Origin: CAMPKL01 sp963817465
GTDB lineage: Bacteria > Acidobacteriota > Terriglobia > Bryobacterales > UBA6623
Length of the DNA: 64,000 nt
NCBI GenBank assembly: GCA_963817465.1
Contig: CAWFOP010000023.1
Span: 151,485 to 215,484 of the forward strand
Direction of reading: 5' to 3'
Under the pieces are notes generated by a model, which ran no database searches, was not told the DNA's origin, and saw only the letters and a program-made list of their open reading frames with translations. The translations under genes and the position numbers were made by a program. Positions 57,525 through 64,000 of the stretch are shown here, piece after piece. Each line of letters starts with the position of its first letter. Positions within the stretch are counted from its first letter, which is position 1.

Positions 57525-59120
57525 ATGAAAGTATCTAGAAGCCGCCAACCCGGCGGTCTCCAAAGCGGACGATCGGCCGCCTTTCGAGCTCTGCTCGGTT
57601 TAGCCGTCGCCGGCTGCCTCCTGGCGGCATCCGGCTGCGGAAAGTCAGTTGAGCAGTCGGAGTCGCCGGCGAAGGTCGCCGACGGCGACGCGCCTCGCGG
57701 CCTCCGTGTGAAGGAGGCCGGCGTGACGCCTGGGTACGTCCTGTTCGCACCGCTTCTTTCGAACGTCACCTACCTCATCGACGAAGACGGCAAGGTCGTG
57801 CACACGTGGAAGAGCGATTACTCTCCCTCGGGCGGCATCTACTTCCTCGACAACGGCAATCTCCTCTATACCGCTCGCCAACCCAAGCTGGAGACGTTCA
57901 GCGGCGGCGGCCAAGGCGGCCGCATCCAAGAGTTCACATGGGACGGAGATCTTGTTTGGAACTTCGCGTACTCCACCCCCGACTACCTTTCTCATCACGA
58001 CGTGGAGAGGCTGCCTAACGGGAATGTCTTGCTCATCGCTTGGGAGCGCAGGTCGGTCAAAGAGGCCCAGAGCGTCGGTCGCCGGCCCGACCTGCTTCCC
58101 GAAAAGGGCATCTGGCCGGACAAGGTCGTCGAAATCGAGCCGATCCTCCCCGACGGCGGCCGCGTCGTCTGGGAGTGGCACATGTGGGATCACCTGGTTC
58201 AGGACTACGACCAGAAGGCGGCGAACTACGCGAATCCGGCTGAAAAGCCCTGGCGAATCAATATCAACGGCGACGGCAAAGTCCAAGAGATCGACCCCGC
58301 CGAGTTGGAAAAGCTCAAGGCTCTGGGATATGTGCCCGACAACGCCGACGCCAAGGACCTGAGCTCGGACCTTCTGCATGTGAACGCCGTCAGCTACAAT
58401 CCCGACCTCGATCAGATCGCTCTGAGCGCGCACAACTTCCACGAGATTTGGATCATCGACCACAGTACGACGACCGCCGAGGCCGCCGGCTCGAGCGGGG
58501 GCCGCGCCGGTCGCGGAGGTGATCTGCTCTACCGTTGGGGCAATCCGCGAACGTATGGACGGGGAACCGAGGCCGACCAGAAGCTGTTTGGCCAACACGA
58601 TATTCGCTGGATTTCCTCCGGTTTCCCCGGCGCCGGACATCTGACCGTATTCAATAACGCGCTCGAAGGGCCCGCAGGGAAGTACTCGGCGGTCTACGAA
58701 TTCATCCCTCCGTTGAAGTCTGACGGCCGCTATGAGCTTTCCGACTCAGCCCCGTTCGGCCCGGCCGGCCCGGTGTGGAGCTATACCGCTGCTGACAAGG
58801 TCTCGTTCTCGAGCCCCTTCATCTCCGGCGCAACCCGACTCGCCGACGGCAACACGATGATTTGCTCGGGCGCACAGGGCCGATTTTTTGAAGTCACGCC
58901 CGACGGTCGGATCGTGTGGGAGTATTGGACTCCGTTCTCGGGAAACGTCACCACCCCGGAAGGCGAGATGCCGCAACCCGTCGGAGAGAACACCTACGCG
59001 GTTTTCCGCGCGACCAAGATTACTCCCGACCATCCCGGGCTCAAAGGCCGCACGCTCGAACCGTTGAACCCGCAGCCCGAGCCGGTCAAGAGGCGCGAGG
59101 CCGCCAAAGCAACGCCGTAG
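57525..59120 (+). CDS. Arylsulfotransferase (ASST)-type lipoprotein
   Basis: A 531-residue lipoprotein (AGCLLAASGCG) with an arylsulfotransferase fold. Conserved-looking motifs include GYVLFAPLLSNVTYLIDEDGKVVHTW, IYFLDNGNLLYTARQ, LSHHDVERLPNGNVLLIAWE, DLLHVNAVSYNPDLDQIALSAHNFHEIWIID and GQHDIRWI. PAPS-independent arylsulfotransferases use conserved His/Arg residues on a propeller-like fold to move sulfate between phenols; the HHD and QHD patches fit that style. It follows the FG-GAP gene by 16 bp. Real activity is inferred from the family. Confidence 0.85.
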   Translation: MKVSRSRQPGGLQSGRSAAFRALLGLAVAGCLLAASGCGKSVEQSESPAKVADGDAPRGLRVKEAGVTPGYVLFAPLLSNVTYLIDEDGKVVHTWKSDYSPSGGIYFLDNGNLLYTARQPKLETFSGGGQGGRIQEFTWDGDLVWNFAYSTPDYLSHHDVERLPNGNVLLIAWERRSVKEAQSVGRRPDLLPEKGIWPDKVVEIEPILPDGGRVVWEWHMWDHLVQDYDQKAANYANPAEKPWRININGDGKVQEIDPAELEKLKALGYVPDNADAKDLSSDLLHVNAVSYNPDLDQIALSAHNFHEIWIIDHSTTTAEAAGSSGGRAGRGGDLLYRWGNPRTYGRGTEADQKLFGQHDIRWISSGFPGAGHLTVFNNALEGPAGKYSAVYEFIPPLKSDGRYELSDSAPFGPAGPVWSYTAADKVSFSSPFISGATRLADGNTMICSGAQGRFFEVTPDGRIVWEYWTPFSGNVTTPEGEMPQPVGENTYAVFRATKITPDHPGLKGRTLEPLNPQPEPVKRREAAKATP

Positions 59121-59189
59121 CGGTCGAGGGATGATCGAGGGATGTTCGCGCCGGTCGATCGATTGCGCTTGAACGAGCGCGTCGATCCC

Positions 59190-61058
59190 TTATTCTCGCG
59201 GGGCGATGCCGGCGGTCCACGGCCCCACGGCCTCGGAAACTCTCAGGGCCCGGCCAAAGACTCTCACTCCCCGGACCGCCGGCCCGATTCTCAACGTCGC
59301 GCTCCCGTTCACATCCGCCAACTCGGGACTGAACCGGCCCCACCCGAACCGGCGCTCGTCCCCGCCGTCCGCCAGCCGGCCGTCGACGACGAACAAGATG
59401 ACGCAAGGACCGCCGTCGACGATCGCCGTGACGCGGTGCGTCTTCTTCGCATCCAGCATGCCGCGGTCGGACCGCCAACGGCTCTCCGAGCGGCCGTCGT
59501 TGAGCGTGATCTCGACCGCCCCGCCCGAGACCGTCGCGAGCCGCCAGCCTTGTCCGTTCTCGCGGGTCGCATCGAGCAACATCTGACCGGAGTCGAGAGA
59601 CTCCAGCGTCACCTGGACGTCGACGCTGAAGCCCTGGCGCGTCAGCCGCGATCCCTGGCCGTCACGTTCTCGAAGCGTCGGCAACCGCGGCGCCGGCGCT
59701 TCCGCCGGCATCGCTCGCCCGCTATCCGGCGACTCGAGCAAAAGCTTGTCGCGTGACGCTCCATGACGTTCGTCGAACTGCTTCCACAGCCCTTCGAGCA
59801 GCGCCGGGTCGATCTCGTGAACGCGCGCCACGACCTTCTCCGTCTCGGTCAAGAAATACTTGCCGCCGTCCTCGACGAAGTCCGGGTAGCTCATGCGCGT
59901 GAACGGGTCGTCGTCGTAGAGCGCGATCTCGGGCTGTGACCAACGGATGATCTTCCCCTCGGGCGAATCGGCTTCGACGCCTCCACTCAGCCACACCGGG
60001 TTGCGGTCTTGATACGCCATCGTGCGCCGATCCGGCGCCTCTCGAATGAAGCGCCCGCCGTGATTGTGAAACCAGTAGAGATACTTCCCGTTCGAAGCCC
60101 GCCAGGCGAAGTTCGCCGCCCGCGGATGCTTCATCAAGCGCCCGTCCGCATAGCGCATGTACTGCGGCTCGTCCCAGGTGCGTCCGCCGTCGCGGCTGTA
60201 GCTGAACGCCGGATACCCGTCGATCGTGCGATACACCGCAAACAGCGAGCCGTCGCTCAGCGCGCTGTAGCTCTGCTCCGCTGCGATCGGCCCGCCTCCG
60301 GGGGGTGAGCGCAATCCGACGTCGCCTTCCGGCAGCGTCTCCCAGCGGATTCTCTCCGGATCATGCTCGGTCAGGATGTTGTCGCTGCGGAGCAGCGCGC
60401 CTTCGTTTGACGTGAAGAAACCTTCGCCGAAGCCGCCCACCTTGATCAATGGCACGTAGCCGGCGCCGCCCAGCGTGAACGCCTTGCCCACATTCCAGAA
60501 GAAGCGTATCTTGCCGCCGTAGACGTTGTTGCGGTCGATCTCGAACTCACGCACCGGGATCGGGTAGCGTTTCGCCGACCAGCTTCGCCCGCCGTCGTCG
60601 CTGTATTTGAAGACGAAGTAACCGAGGCTGTCGACACGCTCGATCCAGCCCGACGGCGTGTCAGCCTTGACCCGGCGGATGTTGTCGGTGTTGTGGTTAT
60701 AGAAGACGTAGACGCGCCCCGACGGAACCTTGAGCATCACGGCGTACGAGGCTTCGGGCCCGTCCGGCGGCTCTACGGCGACCGGCCCTTTCCACGTGCG
60801 GCCTTGGTCGGTGCTGCGGTAGGTCGCGACGTGCTGACCCGGTTCGCCCTCGCGCCCCGACCCCTGCGTCAGGCAAACCAGCCAAGCGCCGTCATCCGTC
60901 TTAACGATATAAGGCTGGTCGGCGTACCCCTCGGCCGAGATCTCTCGTCCGTTGTCGATGTTGCGAGGATCGGGAATCGGCGATTCAGCGCCGAATGCCA
61001 AGCAAGAACAAGCAACGGCGAAGCATAGTCCGCGCCAACCGGAAAGCTGTATCTTCAA
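59190..61058 (-). CDS. Secreted BNR propeller protein with C-terminal LamG-like domain
   Basis: A 622-residue exported protein (signal CFAVACSCLAFGAE). The N-terminal ~400 residues form a BNR/sialidase-type propeller (YRSTDQGRTWKGP, YSDDGGRSWSAKRYP, YSRDGGRTWDEPQYM, PHGGRFIREAP). The C-terminal ~180 residues look like a LamG/concanavalin-like domain (SVDVQVTLESLDSGQMLLDAT, GWRLATVSGGAVEITLNDGR, TATVDGGP). Such architectures bind and process carbohydrates. It is convergent with the arylsulfotransferase gene (about 70 bp between ends) and upstream of a hypothetical gene on the same strand. Confidence 0.82.
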   Translation of the reverse strand: MKIQLSGWRGLCFAVACSCLAFGAESPIPDPRNIDNGREISAEGYADQPYIVKTDDGAWLVCLTQGSGREGEPGQHVATYRSTDQGRTWKGPVAVEPPDGPEASYAVMLKVPSGRVYVFYNHNTDNIRRVKADTPSGWIERVDSLGYFVFKYSDDGGRSWSAKRYPIPVREFEIDRNNVYGGKIRFFWNVGKAFTLGGAGYVPLIKVGGFGEGFFTSNEGALLRSDNILTEHDPERIRWETLPEGDVGLRSPPGGGPIAAEQSYSALSDGSLFAVYRTIDGYPAFSYSRDGGRTWDEPQYMRYADGRLMKHPRAANFAWRASNGKYLYWFHNHGGRFIREAPDRRTMAYQDRNPVWLSGGVEADSPEGKIIRWSQPEIALYDDDPFTRMSYPDFVEDGGKYFLTETEKVVARVHEIDPALLEGLWKQFDERHGASRDKLLLESPDSGRAMPAEAPAPRLPTLRERDGQGSRLTRQGFSVDVQVTLESLDSGQMLLDATRENGQGWRLATVSGGAVEITLNDGRSESRWRSDRGMLDAKKTHRVTAIVDGGPCVILFVVDGRLADGGDERRFGWGRFSPELADVNGSATLRIGPAVRGVRVFGRALRVSEAVGPWTAGIAPRE

Positions 61059-61141
61059 GCTCCGATATTGTCGCGCACCAGACGCAGCTCCGCCGCGCCT
61101 TCAATCAAGACGAGAGAATCAGAACTTCCCATCCCGCGGCG

Positions 61142-62167
61142 TTACGGCTGGAACACGCCTCCATCGGGCTCGTAGCGGTAATGCACTTTCGCGTGAAATT
61201 GCAAGTCGGGAGGTTGCGGAAAGCCGCCTGGCGGAAATAGCTGCATCTCCCAGGGGTGGAAGCCGGCATTGAAGATCGTGAATTGGCCGTTCCCCACGCC
61301 CACGATCACGCCCACAATCACCGCCAGCACCGGAGCCTTGCCCCTCTTGACCGCAAAGCTGCCCTGCAGCGTCACCCCGGACCAAATTTCCTCGAACATG
61401 AAGCTGGCGAAAAACGGCCAGTGCCGGTCGATCGGCCAGACTTCGTAATCGGGCGCCGAGGAAAAGTCGATTCCCGTCGATACGTCGGCGATCTCGCGCA
61501 CGTTGATCCAGTTCATCAGCGAAGCACCCAAGGCGCTCGCCCTAAACAGTCCGCCCGTCTCAAAGTAGACGCGGTATGTGAGACGTCCGTCGCAAGGCAC
61601 GCACGGAAACGGGATCACGTAGCGCCAGTTGTGAAGCCAGTATGAAAGGCTGAAGAAGGGGAAATTGCTTGCGTGCAAAACCCCTTGGTAGTGCGGTTCC
61701 GGCGCCTCCCAGGAATCGGTGGTGGGGTGAGTCGTAATGGCGCCGGACCCTCCGCCGGGAGTGACCGAAGTCCCTTCCAAAAACACCGGCACAGGAACCG
61801 CCCCTTCGGACGGCGCACACAACGGGGGAAAGCGAATGCCGACGCTTGTCGCCGCGGTCACGGCCGTTAGGGGGCGCCTCGCGACTCTGGCGCCGAGTGA
61901 GAAAGGCTTGCCCGCCGTCTTGGCGCGTTCCTCTCTCTCCGCGTCGACTCGCATCGTCCGCGCGAGCAGTTCGGCGCGTAGCGATTTCAGAGTCGCATAT
62001 GCCTCATTCTCGTCGTGCTTCTCGTCGCGGAGCCATTCGCGAGCGCGTCCGAAGTCGCGCAGCAGACTTTCCGTAAACGACAAACGTGCTTGAACATCGT
62101 GCGCCTCGTCGAGGCGCTGCATGTAGGATTCGGGAAAAAAGCGTTCGATCGGGTCTTGTTCAGCCAT
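61142..62167 (-). CDS. Unrecognised 341-residue protein
   Basis: I do not recognise a family. The N-terminal ~90 residues are helical and charged (FFPESYMQRLDEAHDVQARLSFTESLLRDFGRAREWLRDEKHDENEAYATLKSL is split here as two segments: an Asp/Glu-rich start and an Arg/Leu helix). A middle region is Gly/Pro-rich with aromatic strands (FFSLSYWLHNWRYVIPFP, TYRVYFETGGLFRA), and the C-terminal half reads as beta strands with WPIDRHWPFFASF, VLAVIVGVIVGVGNG. No signal peptide is visible at the ATG (62167), so it may be cytoplasmic, or the true start is elsewhere. The gene is intact. Flanked by propeller and cupin genes on the same strand. Confidence 0.55.
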   Translation of the reverse strand: MAEQDPIERFFPESYMQRLDEAHDVQARLSFTESLLRDFGRAREWLRDEKHDENEAYATLKSLRAELLARTMRVDAEREERAKTAGKPFSLGARVARRPLTAVTAATSVGIRFPPLCAPSEGAVPVPVFLEGTSVTPGGGSGAITTHPTTDSWEAPEPHYQGVLHASNFPFFSLSYWLHNWRYVIPFPCVPCDGRLTYRVYFETGGLFRASALGASLMNWINVREIADVSTGIDFSSAPDYEVWPIDRHWPFFASFMFEEIWSGVTLQGSFAVKRGKAPVLAVIVGVIVGVGNGQFTIFNAGFHPWEMQLFPPGGFPQPPDLQFHAKVHYRYEPDGGVFQP

Positions 62168-62315
62168 CGCGAGTCTCCTTCAGTGACCCCCCACAGCGGA
62201 CAGACGAACCAGTCAAAAGGCGCGTTATTTGGAACGTACCGCTACGCAAGAGTATCCGAAGCGCGGCCGCGAAGCAATGGAATTTTCGCAGATAACGACG
62301 CGCCTTGGGCGCTTG

Positions 62316-62810
62316 TTAATCGCCGAAATTCTCCGGCGAATCCGGCAACGGCCCATGGATGTCGATGCCGTACTTCGCCGCCAAAGTCATCAGCTTGCCC
62401 ATGTCGGGCGGGGAAGGCGGCTCGTCGATGGGCATCGTCTGTTCCAGGACAAAGCCCTCGAAGCCGCCGGGATTGGCCATCAGCAGCATCCTCGCGGGCG
62501 AGTCGCCGACCACCTTGAAACCGTGCGGAATGTCGCGCGGCCCATAGACGAAGGCGCCAGGCCCGGCCTTGAGCCACTTGCCGTCGCACACGACGGCCAA
62601 CTCGCCTTCCAAGACGTAAAACGATTCGTCTTCCCGGTGATGCGTATGATACGGCGACGCGAATCCGACCGGAATCTCCCATTGCTCGATCAACCCGAAG
62701 TTTCCGTTTGTCGCCTCGGACGTAGCCCTGACCGCCGTCGGCGCGCCGAGAAATCGGAAGACGCCCTCGTCTCTCGTGTTCAGGAAAGGCTTTTGCTGTG
62801 CAGTTTGCAT
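62316..62810 (-). CDS. Cupin-domain protein
   Basis: A 164-residue single-domain cupin. Motif 1 is HTHHREDESFYVLEGE (metal-binding HxH plus Glu), with the second motif around PRDIPHGFKVVG. The beta-barrel core is complete. AGGAG 5 nt before the ATG at 62810 fixes the start; a longer frame to 62915 lacks a ribosome-binding site. Cupins of this size are usually small dioxygenases, isomerases or sugar/aromatic-binding proteins; the exact role is unknown. It is 184 bp from the VOC gene on the same strand. Confidence 0.86.
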   Translation of the reverse strand: MQTAQQKPFLNTRDEGVFRFLGAPTAVRATSEATNGNFGLIEQWEIPVGFASPYHTHHREDESFYVLEGELAVVCDGKWLKAGPGAFVYGPRDIPHGFKVVGDSPARMLLMANPGGFEGFVLEQTMPIDEPPSPPDMGKLMTLAAKYGIDIHGPLPDSPENFGD

Positions 62811-62993
62811 TTGAGCTCCTCTGATGGCCGCGGGTTCATGCCGCTCTCGATACCCGGATGTATCACAAGCGGCGCCGCCGTTACAAGAAAGATCTCGCTC
62901 GGCGGAAAATCGCAATCGGCGCCCTCAAGGCGGAAGGGCGGTTGGAGCGACGGCGTGGAGGAAGACCAGCGGTAGATCGCGATTTGGCGATCC

Positions 62994-63884
62994 TCAATTT
63001 CCGGCGAACGCCCGCTTCAGTTCAGCGATATCGAACTTCTTCATGCCGAGAAACGCCTTGGTGAGCCGCGCCTTCTGTTCGTCGGTCCCGCGCCCCATCA
63101 TTTCGTTCATCGCGGTCGGTACGATTTGCCACGACAGGCCGTACTTGTCCTTCAACCAGCCGCACTGCTCCGATTCAGGCTTTGCCGACAGCTTTTCCCA
63201 GTAGGCGTCGATTTGCTCTTGGGAATCGCAATTCACCATGAACGACACGGCTTCGTTGAACGAAAAGTCGTGAGGGTGCGCGCTATCCATCGCGGCGAAC
63301 CACTGGCCCCGCAGCATGAAGTCCGCGAACATGATCGAGTCTTCCGCATTGGGCGCCTGATTCGGACCGTAGCGCGCGGTTGTGCCGCGTTGCGAATCTT
63401 CGAAGACAGACGCGTAGAAGTTGATCGCCTCGTCGGCCTTGCCGGCGTTGTCGCCGACGAACATCAGCGCCGGCACGAGCGGCGGCCGCGGGTCGCGATC
63501 GGCCGCCGGCAGCATGATCTGCCACGAGAGCCCGTACCTGTCCTGCAGCCACCCGTACCGCGTGCTGAACGGGTACGAATCCAGCGGCATCAGCGCCGTG
63601 CCGCCTTCCGACAACTTGGCCCAGAGCTCGTTGACCTCTTCCTCCGTCGGTCGCGTCACGATGAACGACACCGACGGGTTGAACTTGAACAGCGGCCCCG
63701 CCGAGATGGCCATGAATCGTTGGCCAAGCAAGTCAAACGACACGATGTCGCAATCTCCCGAAGGCGTGTCACGAATCGTCGAAACGGAGCTCACTTTTGA
63801 CTCCGGGAAGACCGAAGCGTAGAACTCCGCCGCCTCCACGGCCTGCGTATCGAACCAGAGATGCGGAACAATCGCGTGCTGCAT
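62994..63884 (-). CDS. Tandem VOC-domain (3-demethylubiquinone-type) protein
   Basis: A 296-residue protein with two glyoxalase/VOC-type domains of the PhnB/3-dmu-9_3-mt class. Domain 1: AIVPHLWFDTQAVEAAEFYASVFPESKV with FNPSVSFIVTRPTEEEVNELWAKLSEGG and YGWLQDRYGLSWQIMLP. Domain 2: ALMFVGDNAGKADEAINFYASVFEDSQ with FNEAVSFMVNCDSQEQIDAYWEKLS and CGWLKDKYGLSWQIVP. GGAGGT 5 nt before ATG 63884 supports that start; 63908 is an alternative. VOC proteins of this class often bind metals or antibiotics or are of unknown function. It is the last gene of the window. Confidence 0.9.
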   Translation of the reverse strand: MQHAIVPHLWFDTQAVEAAEFYASVFPESKVSSVSTIRDTPSGDCDIVSFDLLGQRFMAISAGPLFKFNPSVSFIVTRPTEEEVNELWAKLSEGGTALMPLDSYPFSTRYGWLQDRYGLSWQIMLPAADRDPRPPLVPALMFVGDNAGKADEAINFYASVFEDSQRGTTARYGPNQAPNAEDSIMFADFMLRGQWFAAMDSAHPHDFSFNEAVSFMVNCDSQEQIDAYWEKLSAKPESEQCGWLKDKYGLSWQIVPTAMNEMMGRGTDEQKARLTKAFLGMKKFDIAELKRAFAGN

Positions 63885-64000
63885 GCTGACCTCCGAAGAA
63901 GTTTTCATTATCAGCGGAAGGAACCCTTGCTTGCGGCGACGGAATCCAATTCCTCTCTGCGGACCCCGCACAGTTACTTCCGTTACCCCTTTGACCTGCA

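Overview
The window is about 65% G+C chromosomal DNA that most resembles a soil Acidobacteriota of the Bryobacterales/Solibacter type. This is inferred from gene content: three Tat-exported DUF1501 proteins, a Planctomycete-type cytochrome/DUF1549/DUF1553 protein, an Oar-like outer-membrane protein, a VWFA-related secreted protein, DUF6677 and DUF6817 proteins, YtxH and DUF1328 small proteins, a PEP-CTERM protein, and many secreted beta-propeller enzymes. I see no rRNA, tRNA, CRISPR array, insertion sequence or prophage. About 55 protein genes fill the window densely.

Layout. 1-4 kb: the N-terminus of a membrane sensor, then a fold-type III PLP enzyme with RidA, a small HExxHH protein, DUF1328 and a secreted TIM-barrel protein. 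4-8 kb (minus): Na+/solute symporter, mannonate dehydratase and miaA, apparently co-transcribed. 8-11 kb: a MoxR-type AAA ATPase with a 640-residue partner of unknown function, then an orphan PEP-CTERM protein. 11-14 kb: a CpaE/TadZ-like ATPase, divergent from a DUF4097 protein. 14-19.5 kb: a glycerate-centred set (hydroxyacid reductase, glycerate 2-kinase, PHP phosphatase, SIS protein, divergent beta-hydroxyacid dehydrogenase). 19.5-23.4 kb: a structured leader, then dxr, rseP and skp. 23.4-31 kb: two orphan DUF1501 genes flanking a TonB receptor/TlpA pair and a SurA-N/DsbA lipoprotein. 31-36 kb: a secreted beta-propeller, a ribose-type ABC importer without its binding protein, DUF167 and an M24 peptidase. 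36-47 kb: Oar-like receptor, VWFA protein, two small membrane proteins, a PSD1/DUF1501 pair and a two-haem cytochrome. 47-52 kb: csrA-fliW, a P-loop kinase, hppA, a GntR regulator and DUF6817. 52-64 kb: secreted sugar dehydrogenase, two BNR propellers, FG-GAP and arylsulfotransferase lipoproteins, a cupin and a VOC protein.

How the genes work together. The theme is scavenging of polymers, sugars and sugar acids: symporter plus UxuA for hexuronate/aldonate, ABC sugar import, periplasmic oxidation and sulfate-ester chemistry, and a hydroxypyruvate/glycerate shunt that could receive carbon from serine. Extracytoplasmic redox and envelope-folding factors support the secreted repertoire.

Seven otherwise intact genes (miaA, the PEP-CTERM gene, the PHP gene, glycerate kinase, the Oar-like gene, the PSD1 gene, the FG-GAP gene) each carry one apparent extra base. 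The uniform polarity points to insertion-type sequencing error, but it should be checked. The most novel-looking items are the structured region before dxr, a 117-bp nested palindrome at 32.1 kb, a triple Shine-Dalgarno-bearing repeat between the PSD1 and DUF1501 genes, and the MoxR two-gene unit.
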